In this document: piece by piece, positions 34,439-45,912 of the stretch
How positions within the stretch are numbered: position 1 is the stretch's first letter
How the letters are laid out: each line of letters opens with the position of its first letter
Source of the DNA: Mnemiopsis leidyi
Taxonomy: Eukaryota; Ctenophora; Tentaculata; Lobata; Bolinopsidae
Direction: 5' to 3'
Length of the DNA stretch: 64,000 nucleotides
NCBI GenBank assembly: GCA_000226015.1
Contig: JH155348.1
Location: forward strand, 134,209 to 198,208
Notes under the pieces: generated by a model
Databases searched by the model: none
Told to the model about the DNA's origin: nothing
What the model saw: the letters and a program-made list of their open reading frames with translations, nothing else
Translations under genes and position numbers: made by a program

Positions 34439-35449
34439 AGTACGCGCGCGCGTCCACCAAAAGTCGGCCACGCGCGCGTACACCATGAAATAGCCATGCG
34501 CGCCTAACACTCGTCTAGTAGTTTGAGGACAATATTGTTGACAGTATAATAAATTAATGAATGATTAATGGTCTCCGAATTTTGGCGAAGGGTTAGCGAC
34601 CCACTGTCAGTATGCAACGACTATGGAAAAGGCTAAACCAAAAACTCGATTGCCGTTTCCTTGGGGATTTCAGTTTTTGTTGCTTTGCAACCAAAAAGAG
34701 GGAAATGTATGGAAAGCCGCGCAGCGCCCGGTAGAGTGCAGTGAGCTTTTTCGAGCCCGTCCTTACTATGATCACACCTAGTGCAAAGCCGCAACTCACA
34801 TCCACGGTGCTCCAAATGTCAGACTACGGTGCAAGTACTGTATTGTCGAGGTGTTACCCGACTCGCGCGCGGCTCGCAGCTTGCTACTCTCCTGGCGAGA
34901 CGTTTCTACCGTTTTTACGTTTCGTTAGAACGGTAGACGGATATCATCTCGTCAAGTACTGTATTTTGATATTTCACTACGGTGCACAATTTATCAGATA
35001 TGGGAATGAATCGTGTTTTATAGTTTTGGTCGAGTAACTCGCCACATCATAAAAATTAAGTGGACACTGTTCTATCCCTTTCATGGGAAGAGATATAATG
35101 TTTTATTAGAAAAGTCTCTAGTAAGTGGTGCTTTAATTGTAAATGAAACATATTTAACTTTCGTCACCACTAAAAACATATAAGTATGTGTTCACCACAG
35201 AAATCACAGCTGGCGACATGGTCCAATTGCAAAGGAGGGATGGCTCCCGTCGACAACTGTGATAATTTTGGTAATGTTTTCTGTACAGAGGTTTTCCTTA
35301 ATTAGTCTTATCGCTGTTCAGCAATTATCAAAATACACCTTTTTTGTGAAAGGTGTTTACCTTTGATTAATTGTACACTGTAAGCTTTGATTTCGCTATA
35401 AACTTTGATTAATTGTACACTATAAATTTTTTTCTTTTGAACTTTCAGT

Positions 35450-36680
35450 GTAAGAGCTGTCAGGTTTTTTTTAAAGAACTTTAGTTTTAATTAGGCTTGT
35501 GCACTTTTTGCCTGATAGAGATCGGCAAGTTTTGGCGATGTCTTTTTGTTTCTGGAGGCCTGTGCAGAATGCTTGCCAGCTTGTTTCGGATTCTTTTAGA
35601 ATCAGGGAATTTAGTGCTTTGTGTGCTTCGTTTTCCCGTGTCTGAAGTAAGTTGTCATTTGGGTCACTTTCAAGGTCGTCACGACATTTGATCAAATCTA
35701 TTTCAGCCTTGTTCATTTCTGGTGACCACCACGTGAGATTTTTCTTCGTTCTTATGAATGTTGGAGGGCATGATTTGATGAAACTGTCGTGCAGGATGTT
35801 GATCACCTGGTCTACCAGTTGATTCAGCTCGTGGTTACTTTATTGAATATGGAATTGTGGTTAGATGTTGTGGTTATGAGTTTGATGTTCCGGGCATGTT
35901 TTACTTCTTAAAGCAAACGCATTTTTGACTATTGTGGAGTAGGAGTCCCAGTTGCACTTTTTCTTATTTACACTGCGGATTGGTCTACTTTCAATTTCAT
36001 TACTTTTGAGATTTATTACAAATTCGATTAGTATATGGTCGGAGAGAGAAAAGTTTGGGAGGATGTTCAAGAATTCAATAAGAGGTGCAAAATCATTCCT
36101 TAGAGTAAGATTTGCTCTAACCAGAGCACTTATGCACGGGTTGTGTGCCATCAGAGGTGGCTGGAAGCAGCTGGCCCCGTGGCGTAAGCACCTGGTTAGG
36201 TGAAGAGTAAGATCTTTGGCCGTTTCCTGCAAGTGGCGTTTGTAGTGTGTTTACCGTTGTTGCACCAGAGTAGGCCAGCTTGAGCTAAGAGTTGGATGAG
36301 GGTGTGGCCTTTTGAGTTGCAGTCTGTGTTACCCCATGCAGTGTGGTGGGAATAACTGTCTGTTCCTATAATAAGTTCATGCTTATGTTTCAGGCAGTGT
36401 TCAGCTATAGCTTGCTAGGTTTATGAATTTGATTGAGAAGGACTTGCTTCCATCCATGTATATACTTGACACGTGAAGTTTGCTGTCCGTTTGATTGAGC
36501 AGGTGGAGGTATCATGGTCTGGGAATCATGTCTGGAAGAAGACCTGGTCTTCGATGTTGTGAGGGATGGTCAGTGTGGCTCTAAGATTTTTATTGTCTGG
36601 TGATGGGTAGAAGAAAGTTTTGCCATTTCCGGGGAGGTACATGGGTTTACCGTTATAGCAATATGGCTCTTGGACAAATG
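35450..36680 (-). mobile_element. LINE fragment, AP-endonuclease domain (R1/Jockey-like)
   Basis: Minus-strand frames encode DSYSHHTAWGN and SKGHTLIQLLAQAGL (EEP-fold endonuclease), then FSLSDHILIEFVIN (the conserved SDH motif), and TWWSPEMNKAEIDLIKCRDD, the linker typical of R1/Jockey/I-type LINEs. Several stops and frame shifts separate the pieces. The reverse transcriptase is absent, cut near 35450. Confidence 0.75.
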
Positions 36681-37429
36681 TTATATACGGAGCATCGTCG
36701 TTTAGTTCAATGTTCTAGTAGAATTGAGATGTTGGATTTGCAGAGCAATGCAGACTTATTTGCGAGCAAGGTATTTATTTGTTCTGGGTAAAATGTTTAG
36801 TATTGGTTGATCTTGGTTTTGTGCATTGTGATTTTGACGAGTAGTTAAGTGGAGTAATGTGCGGTTTTGAGAACGACGTCATTGCATTGCTTGTAATATC
36901 GGGGTAGTAAGTTGAAGATGGAATGTAAATTTTAGTATTAGTAAATTTTAGCAAGATATAGAGGGACATGTAAGTTTTATCCAGATGCTGACAAGGAATT
37001 CACGTAGTAAGATTGCAGGGATGTATAATGCAGAGAATGACACAGATATTTTCTTTTATAATTGTTCATAGAGCTGCAATAAATTATCACTTTGGCGCTT
37101 TTACTTAGTTTGAGTAGTATAAAAATGTAAAAAATTACATCGATAAAAAATTTTTAAATACAGAGTCTCTGTCAACGTAGGAGTAGGGGACATTTTTATT
37201 TAAAGTTTGTGGTTAGGTTGTGAAATACAGTTATGTCAAAATTTGTGAAATACAGTTATGTCAAAATCTTAAATAAAACACATACAATTGCAAATGACAT
37301 TCGTATGAGCCTCTATGGTTGGGTTCCTGTGTGGTGTCAGTCCATTGGCGGTTGATTGGTGCGGCTTGTGTTACTGTTAGGTTGGGCGATTTGGCAGTTA
37401 CTAGTTCCTGTGACAAGTGCTTCCGGGCT

Positions 37430-37860
37430 GCTGTCTTACTTTAGTTCAGGGGCAGTACCCTTAGGTGCTTCGAACGTATTCAGCCAGATATTAGTACCAA
37501 GTAGTCTTATAGACCAGCCATGCTTTGCGAAGGCTTTCTGGGCAGTGTAGCTTAGCTCAAAGAATAGTTGCCATGTAGATTCATTCAGCTCTTTGGGTGG
37601 TTGGAAGTGGATGATGTCTGATGTAGTCAGTCCCTTGCAGTAGAGTAAGATCATTTTCACAAGGGTTTTGGATTTCAGGAAGGGGAGTGTCTCTTAACCC
37701 AGGGGAATCAATTTCCAGGCGTCTGTATATGGGGTAATTCTCAAGTATGCTGCGGGCTAAGTCTATTGTTTCTATGTTTGTAAACCTGATTCCTAGCTTC
37801 CCCCAGCTATGTCCACGAAGTTTGACATTACTGCCAGATCGATATCGCAAATTGAGTTTC
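37430..37860 (-). mobile_element. Possible ORF1 fragment of the same LINE
   Basis: Two overlapping minus-strand ORFs (SWGKLGIRFTNIETIDLARSI and KGLTTSDIIHFQPPKELN) follow one another in adjacent frames, upstream of the endonuclease fragment. Sequence such as ENDLTLLQGTDYI suggests one broken protein. No zinc knuckle was seen, so the ORF1 assignment rests on position only. Confidence 0.35.
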
Positions 37861-37869
37861 GCTCTAGAA

Positions 37870-39540
37870 CTCCTTGGAAGAGTATTAGCTTGAGCTCATC
37901 AATGTTATCGTGGGAAAGGGGCTAAAGGTCTTTCCTGAACAGGGCAGTGCTGAATATTGTTTCTGGTTCTTTGTCTGTGGACATTAAGTAAGTATGCGTC
38001 TAAGTATTTGAGGTTGTACTATACTTATGCATTTAGATATTATGTGCCTACATGGGTTTCGAGTACCGTACCTTGTGAATGTGGTTATTATTGTTCTATA
38101 AAGCCTCTAGTCTATGTGAGTTATTTTAGCTAGCGTAATGATATTAGGAAGTTTACCTGGTCTGTTGTTTCGGTTGGTGTGATATTCCTGTAAAGTAAGC
38201 TTCTATTTATTCTCGTTATTCCGGTCTGGTACATCATCTCTAATTCTTTTCTTACTATTCATTGAACCTCGTGTTCCAGTCATGTTCTACTACCTATGTA
38301 TGTTAGATATCAGATTGTGGTGGTAAAACATGATAATGATAATCGATCTGAGAACATATAATTCATGTGGGAAATGTAATTGTGGAGTGCCATGTATTAG
38401 GAATGCGCGCCACACTCTTTATATTTTGAGATAGCGCGGCATTGATAGTGGATGACTCTGTGTTTGTACGGTGGTGTGAGGTCAGCACGTTATATGTTAT
38501 TGAAACTAAGATCTGAGACGGGAGGGTTCAACTTTTTGTTTCTGGATTACTTTGTTTTATCTAGTGAGTACTAAGATGAGATAGTGTGCTGGGTTAGTCG
38601 GATTAGTATTGGGTTGGATGAGGTACCTATATGTTGTGAATTGTGATAGATTCCGTAAAGATAGAAATCAAGCAGATACTATTTCTAAGAAGCAGTGTCT
38701 AAATTGATAAAAAGGTGTTACTGTTGAGTGTACGTTTGCAGAGTCGGTAGATTTCGTCTTTTGACATTTTGAGTTGATACAGATGTCCAGTGTGCTTAGA
38801 TCTTTACCGTTGTTGGGATACTGCGGTTCGTGTCGTGGAAAGTTGTTGGGTTCTTCATATATTCTGTGGGCAAGAAAGGTTTGAAAGCTGTGTAACGTTA
38901 TTCAGTAAATTAAGATAGTGTGGACATAGTTATGGATAGTCACCAAATTCTAGATAGTGAGAATGGTGTGTTAGAGTAAGAAAGGAAATGAGTTGGGTGG
39001 TAAAAATAAGAGAAGCATTGGCTTAGTGATTAAGCCAGTAATTGAATTCCCTGGACAGTGGACACCAAAGGCAAGGATTCCAAACTAAAAATGAAACGAT
39101 CCAGGACTTTAGGTGGAATAAATACATGTTTATTGTTTATCAAGGATATAAGTGACTGATGGATGTTCTGTGTTAGAACTCAAAAGGTGAAGTTTGAGCA
39201 TGATATCAAAAGCAATGCCACATTTTAAGTAACCCGCTTATGACTGTGACTGTGATGTACTATGGTGAGTACTTAATAAAGAATTTAGCAACAGTGGGAA
39301 GAGAGTATAGTTAATTAGGTATAATTAAGCTAAATACTAATTGTACATACTGTGGGGCTCAAACTAAACTACAACCCTATTAAGGTTAACCAGGCTGATA
39401 GTTTCTTTCTGTCATTACAATATTTTCAATGCTTGTTAGTTATGCTTTTATGAATAATTGTGTTACAAAGTTTTATAAATTGAATTGAATTGTAGTCTTG
39501 ACAAGTTTTACTTTCATTTGGTGAATTCTAAGATGTCTTA
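37870..39540. other. Gene-free spacer before acyl-CoA oxidase
   Basis: No exon or repeat family was recognised. The G/T-rich stretch continues that of the LINE region and may be older LINE sequence. Confidence 0.5.
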
Positions 39541-39560
39541 TTTTCCTTATCAGAAAAATA

Positions 39561-42500
39561 ATGGCATTGGTGCAAAGGCTGCAATCTGTTTGTCTGCATC
39601 GCAGTGCTGTGTCCCTGAGATTTCTTTCAGAACAAGCTAAACTTCGTGAGGCATGGAACCCTACTCCCTCGTTTGATCCTAAAGTTATGACAGAATTCCT
39701 TGATGACCAAAACCACGAACTTCATGCCAACATGAGGGAATTCCTCAGCACTGATAAGTTTTTTGTTCCTCAGTACGACATTCCTTTAGCTGAGGAGCGT
39801 GAGCTTGCGCTGCAGCGCCTGAAGCAGCTATGTGACAAAAAATTTATATCCGTACATTTCTTTTCAACTAATCCAACTGCTGTCTTTGCTGCACACGAAA
39901 ACGCTTCAATTGTTGATGGTGCCATGGCAACGAAAATGACTGTTCAGTTCAACCTTTTTGGCGGTAAGATAGTAAATCTTGCATTTTAATAGTTTATTAA
40001 TCTTGCATTACCAAGTGAATAAATGTGAATATAATGTTTCTTTCAGAAACATGTACTCCTTTATTTGTCTAATCTGACCGACAGTTTAACCGTTAGGTAC
40101 GGTTTTGAAACTAGGGACAGCTCGTCACAAAGAAGTGCTAGATGGGATAGACAGCCTCACTAACATCGGTTGTTTCGGTCTGTCTGAGCTTGGGTACGGT
40201 AACAATGCAGTTGAAATGGAGACAACCGCTACATACGACCCTGAAACAGACGAGTTTGTTGTCAACACTCCAACAGTTAAAGCTCAGAAGTATTGGATTA
40301 CAAACGGCGCAATACATGCTAATCATATGGTCGTGTTTGCACAGCTTTACACTGGGGAGGTTAACAATGGAATTCATGGAGTCTTGGTGAAGATCAGGGA
40401 TGACGAGGGTAACACTATGCCAGGTTAGTTGGGTTAAAATCAGATTTGGATTTATGTCTACTTACAGCAAGTCAGTGTTTTTTTCAACAGCCAATTGAGG
40501 AGAAAAGTGAGAGCTCAACTAGGAGAATATTAACATAATCAGTAGGAGATGATCTAGACTCACGTGACCACAAAACTTCAGGTGTTACAATACATGACAT
40601 GGGTATCAAGATGGGACTGAATGGTATTGACAACGCTAAAATATCGTTTGATAACGTGCGAGTCCCTCGTGAAAATTTGCTAAACAAAGAAAGCGAGGTA
40701 AATTTTAATGATGTCTTTTTACCGTAGTACTGTACTCGACTCTTATTACTTTATCCAATAAACAAATTTTAAGTTTGATAAGCTTAGTGTTGTAGGTTGG
40801 TTATCAAATATTGGATTTTAGAACGGCTGGTCTTTATCATCAGCACTTTATTACAACATTGCCTCAAATTATTTAATTAGTAGTAGTTGTTGAAAGTATT
40901 AAAACTATTGTAGGTTGGGGTTGTAAAAACATTTTGCAGCATTTCTTAATTACTGGTAAACGACCACTATTTGGTATATAGTTTAGATTTATTCAGAACA
41001 TGAACCATAGTGGTCCCTTTGTCATCTGTGTTTGTGCAGTGTGCTACAGTAGCATTATACAGGTACATGAGGGGGGCGAGTACACCACCAAAATCAGTGG
41101 AAACAACAGAGCACGTTTTCTTAAAGTCGCCGATCAACTCTTATCTGGACGGATCTGCATCGCTTCCATGTCGCAAGGTTTTTTTTTAATTCACTTGATG
41201 TAGCACTTGTTCTTTGTCAGTCATTATTTGTTCTCCTGACCTACCATACTCATTTTTCAACAACCTGAACTGGGCTCACACTTAATAATGGGTAGGGGCG
41301 GTTAACATAATACGTGATCAGCTAGAAGGAGGGGGGTTTTTAAATGATTTCACTCGATTAGGGAGGTAGAGGGGGGTCTCGGCCGTGAGTTCGTAACCAA
41401 ATTTTATCCAAAATCTCCCCAGCTTTTCCCTAAATTTTCACAATTTCTTTCAAAAATTTACCCATTTGGCCAATATTCTTGAACTAAGTAAATCAAAATA
41501 TTCTTCAACACTTCTCACAACAAACTGTAAAAATTTATTACCCAAGTCCACATATCGTATCTTTTTTCGTCCAATTCTAAAAATTTGTAGGTTTTAGAAG
41601 AAGGAGGGGTAAAACCTTTGATTACTTTGATTACCTTGATTATTTAATCATACATTGATAATGCTTGATTACGATAGGGGGAGGGGAAAAAATTGCCAAA
41701 ATATTGATAACGTAATATGTGAACTATCCCTCATATAAAAGTTAACAATTCACCGCTTACCCTTGTCAACAAACAAACGTTCTTGTCCAGGTGCCAGTAA
41801 AGCCTGTATGGCGATAGCACTACGATACTCAGCGACAAGACTCACGGCTGGACCGTCAGGTAAAAGTGACTTCCCCATCCTGGGATACCAACTTCAACAG
41901 CACGCGCTTATCCCGCTTCTCGCCAAAACCTACATTTACGACATTGCGCTGAAGCAGATCCAGGCAATGTACGCAAAGTTCTCAGTTCCTGGACGAGACA
42001 TTTACACCGTGTCGCACAGGGAGATCGTCATGATGTGCTGTGCTATCAAGGCGATAACTGGGTGGCATGTAAACACTGCCGCTACCATCTGCCGGGAACG
42101 GTGTGGAGGGCAGGGGTATCTAGCAGCTAACAGGTTCGGTCCCGCTATCGCAGGTTCCCATTCCAGCATGACTGCAGAGGGAGATAACAGTGTATTAATG
42201 ATGAAGGTGGCTATGGAGTACATTGCTGACATGGCAGCTAAGATGAAACCTGGCAAGAACCTGAGTGCGGCGGTAGAGATGCTGCGTGCTAAATACACTC
42301 CTGGTATTGTACAGAGAAAAGGTAAGAATGGATCAGGGCGGGATATCGCCTATATCCACCACATTCTGAATTTACGTGAGAAGATACTCTTCCTGCAAGT
42401 TGCTGAGAAGATGCGAGTTAGCACCAAGGACAAGGCAGCTGCACGTGCTGCACGGTTTGAGAAATGGTCCCAACAGGAACAAGATTCCGTTCAAGCAGCC

Positions 42501-42860
42501 GCACGGGCTTACAGCGACAAACTCATATCAGACATCTGCTACGAGAAAATAGGACTGGCCGACCCTAGTATTCAGCCCATCCTGAAGAAGTTGTACAATT
42601 TGTACCTCATCACGGTACTTCAAGAAAACATCAGCTTCTTCCTCACTAACAACCTCATCTCAAGAAAGGGTGCGAGTAGTCTCAGGGACGATTTCGATGC
42701 GCTTATCAAGGAGATCGCACCTGAATCTTTGGCCCTAGCTGAAGGATTTGGTATAACGGAGGAGATGTTGTCGGCTCCTATTGCCAGAGATTGGGAACTT
42801 TATAACAGTTATGATAATGCTGGAGAAATGAAGAAGTTTGAAGACTTGGCTAGATCTTGA
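39561..42860 (+). CDS. Acyl-CoA oxidase
   Basis: An FAD enzyme that oxidises acyl-CoA to trans-2-enoyl-CoA with release of H2O2, normally in peroxisomes. Five exons: 39561-39963, 40097-40423, 40582-40697, 41063-41177 and 41791-42860. All junctions are in phase, giving 676 aa. Motifs: CFGLSELGYGNNAVEMETTA (FAD/substrate loop), KYWITNGA, GIKMGLNGIDNAKISFDNVR, RFLKVADQLLSGRICIASMS, CGGQGYL, and TAEGDNSVLM with the catalytic Glu. An acceptor (TTATCAG) lies 7 bp before the ATG start region, so a 5' UTR intron is likely. The C-terminus is LARS, not an SKL-type PTS1. The N-terminus is Arg-rich with RLQSVCLHR, only partly like a PTS2. It resembles ACOX1/ACX proteins but was not assigned to a paralogue. 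Confidence 0.95.
41282..41728. mobile_element. MITE-like repeat in acyl-CoA oxidase intron 4
   Basis: Begins GGGTAGGGGCGGTTAACATA-ATACGTGATC and ends GATAACGTAATATGTGAACTATCCCTC, imperfect inverted ends. The interior has GGAGGGG tracts. Its ends resemble the repeat in the RFC5 intron (32136-32517). There is no ORF. Confidence 0.55.
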
Positions 42861-43679
42861 TTAGGACCTATGAGATGATGCTAGTTTTTAGGAAATTTTG
42901 ATTAAGTACAATGAAGTTTTTATAAAGAACGCCATAACATACTTTTAAAGTTAAGGCAATATCAAATTCAATATCAGACGGAGTTTTTCAGAAGTCAGGA
43001 CATTTTGAGCAATAGTAGGCTAAATTTTGCAAAGATATGTAAACATGAAACAGTCTTACAGACAATAAGAGGTGCAATATGATTCACCAGCTTGTCAACA
43101 TACATTAATTGTACCTTTTTGTTATACTGTATCTCTTTGCAAATGTTTTGTTTGTTTGCTGTGTCTATATTTTGGCCTTTGATTTGTCAAAGAACAGAAA
43201 CAATGAAGTTTATAGAAATTTTTCGAACAGTTGATTCGATTTGGTGACCCTTGTTATATTATTTTTTGTTTGTTATGTCCATAATTGTTCAATAGTTCGG
43301 CTTTGTTTTATTGTGCTCGTGTTTCGGCCTCCGAGTTTATGATGCATCAGCCTATCTGAATGTACTAAGAAACAAAATATTCAGATCTGCATTCTGCTAT
43401 TCAATTTAAGCTCATACGAATTGACGCAGAACACAATTTCTCTCAAAACGCTATTCTTTGATCTGGAGGGCGCATTTGTTTTCATATGACGATTCTTGCG
43501 TTGAATTAGCGCGCAACATGTGCGCGTTTTTGCCAACTGAGCCCAAAATAATCGCATTTGAAGTGCAGCTTCCAAGTTAACAAAAGTTTAGAACAAATGA
43601 CGTCAAACACTTAAATAATGAAAATTTACACGTGAGGTAATTACATGAACAGTTATATCTAATAACTCAATCAGTAGGC
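42861..43679. other. Spacer between acyl-CoA oxidase and COQ7
   Basis: 3' UTR of the oxidase followed by the COQ7 promoter region. A consensus CRE-like TGACGTCA lies at 43598-43605. No further gene was seen. Confidence 0.6.
43598..43605. promoter_or_regulatory. CRE-like site TGACGTCA
   Basis: An exact palindromic CREB/ATF consensus 75 bp before the COQ7 start codon. Its position is typical for a proximal promoter, but an 8-bp match can occur by chance. Confidence 0.35.
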
Positions 43680-45087
43680 ATGCTAACAAGAGGCGCTGTA
43701 AGGACAGTAGGCGTGTGTACCCGATACTGTACCAGATACTCCAGCAGTGCTACAGATGAACCGGAATTCGAGGAATATCCTTCAGGTAAACCATTAACTA
43801 CTGCATTTCTCTCAATATTTTTCCCATTCTTAGATTTGAAATATCAACGGTAATTATCCCGTTGATATTTAATATTTTACACATAACTGCTCTTTTGTTG
43901 TAAAACACAAGCAAATATCTCCGCAGATAAGTACAAGAGATCCGAAGATATGATACAGCGATTTCTGAGAGTTGACCACGCAGGAGAAGTTGGAGCTAAT
44001 GACATTTATGCTGGCCAGATGGCAGTTCTAGGGAGAACAAAAGAAGCTCCACTAATTCAGGTACTTTAAGTGACCCCGATCTCTCCACCAAACTTTGATG
44101 AAATCACATTTGTCCTCCTGAGCTCTCCACAATGTGACCTTGCTCAAACTATAACTGTTACATCTATGTAAATGCTAACTGGTGTTCCTTTCAGCACATG
44201 TGGGATCAGGAGAAAGAGCATAAAAGCAAGATGAACGAACTGCTTGTCGAACACAGGGTCCGACCGACAGTTCTACTTCCGTTCTGGAGAGCAGCGGGAT
44301 TTGCTCTGGGCGCCGGAACAGCTCTTATTGGTGAGATATCAGTTTAAAATTAGGATAAATATTGGAGGAAAAATATGAGGTTACATTAACAACATTTGGA
44401 TAATCTGTTTGGCATAAATTTACCAGACTGTTGGACGTTCATCATTATGTTATCTGGTAGATAAGGATTATTGGTACCTAATCAAATGATCAATTCAGGG
44501 AAGGAAGGAGCAATGGCATGCACTGTAGCGGTCGAGGACACAATCGTCACACATTACACGGACCAAATCAGAGAAATAATCGACCAGGGTAAAGAAGAAG
44601 AGTACCAGGACCTCCTTAAGGTTTGTTGTCTTTGTGGAGGAAATATTGGCAGGCGGGTCACTGGGGTATAGAAGAAATCAAGCATCTTAAAAATATGATG
44701 TCCTTCGTTTCTCCATAATTGTTTCACGATAGATATGTTCTGGTAAATTTGTGTAGCACATGTATTGTCGTTTTCTGAACGGTAGCAGAATGCAGGTTGC
44801 TATTTGGAAGATTTCATTCTGCTTGACTGACTCAGTTTACAAGTATGATGCAGTTGGAGAGCCTTAAGTATTGTACAATTGTTTGATTTTCAATGTTGTA
44901 GTAGTCAATCTGTTACAAATTTGACACGTTTTGATTTCAGATAATTAAAAAGTTTCGTGACGATGAGCTAGAGCACCATGACACTGGTATCGAACACGGA
45001 GCCGAGCTGGCCCCTCAATACAAGCTGCTCACCAAAGTTATCAAACTTGGCTGTCAAACTGCTATTAAGGTAGCAGAGAGAGTGTAG
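43680..45087 (+). CDS. COQ7: 5-demethoxyubiquinone hydroxylase, mitochondrial
   Basis: The di-iron monooxygenase of the penultimate step of ubiquinone synthesis, at the inner mitochondrial membrane. Five exons, all in phase: 43680-43785, 43927-44060, 44195-44330, 44499-44620 and 44941-45087, giving 214 aa (human 217). The N-terminus is Arg/Ser/Thr-rich without acids until residue 26, fitting a mitochondrial presequence. Di-iron ligands are visible: E56 in DHAGEVGA, E86 and H89 (QEKEHK), E138 in AVEDTI, and E175 and H178 in DELEHHDTG. The membrane-associating loop [20 protein letters not shown] is present. AATAAA lies at 45188-45193, 100 bp past the stop. Confidence 0.97.
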
Positions 45088-45912
45088 ACTGTAGATTCTA
45101 CAGTGTAGAAGCTAACAGTATAGAAGCTAACAATACTACCACTGAAAGCATGGTTGAATTTATTAAACCCCGAAGGCTTTGAACAAGAATAAAGGAACAG
45201 GCAGACCCTCGCATTAAAAAAGATTAGAAGTTTCTTTCGATTGACTATTCTAGGCTTTTTTTAATTTAACAATGGCATTCAGCCAGGCGGTTGTAAGATC
45301 AAAATAAAGGCTGATATGTATAATTTTTTGAGAACCGTGACACCAAAAGAAGTTTGAAGTATGTATGAACTGAAAGTTCTAGAATTTTGACTTTTAAATT
45401 AGCTGTGATGATAGATTTGTTAATTTATTGTGAAAACGAATGCACAACCTTGTATGACTTGCTTCTTTAATAATAATAGCATAATTGGTGTCTTTCATAT
45501 TTAAGTTTTCTGCAATAGTTCTATTCGGAGGCAAATGACAATGATGATCACATGTTAAATATCTTTACACGGTTACCCTCACACCAGAATTGTGTGATGT
45601 TCCTGTATGATTTCGTATAAATGTGGGACCTGCTAAACCCTGAGGAACGCGGAAACACCCATTGAATGCAGTCCTAATTTGATAAAACCGGGCCCTAATT
45701 GCTAATATTTGTGAAACCTTTAACCTGTTACATGATCGCTTGATCGTAAACCGTCGAAAGCGAAAAGCGTGCTAGGCGGGAAGACCACCACGCGACCCTC
45801 CTCGTATTACGTTACGTGCTCTCCATGATCTACCGGGGTTGTGATCCTAATCAGATTAGAGCGGCAGGTAACAGTGTTCCGGCCCGCTACTCCGTCTTAT
45901 TTTTCGCCCATC
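45088..45912. other. Spacer between COQ7 and the vWA-TSP1 gene
   Basis: COQ7 3' UTR with AATAAA at 45188-45193, then promoter-side sequence of the next gene. Nothing else was recognised. Confidence 0.6.

Larger units (their letters stand above)
34140..34975. repeat. CG-rich dispersed repeat related to the 9.5-10.2 kb element
   Basis: Shares GGGACCTCAGGC, GAGGGAAACGTAGAGAGAGC and CCGCG-AACGCCCGGTA with the 9.9-10.17 kb region. It also shares GGTG-TACCCGACTC and AACGGTAGACGGATATCATC-like modules near its right end (34838-34955). A small hairpin GTTGCTTTGCAAC occurs at about 34680. The base composition is far more CG-rich than the flanks. Confidence 0.6.
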
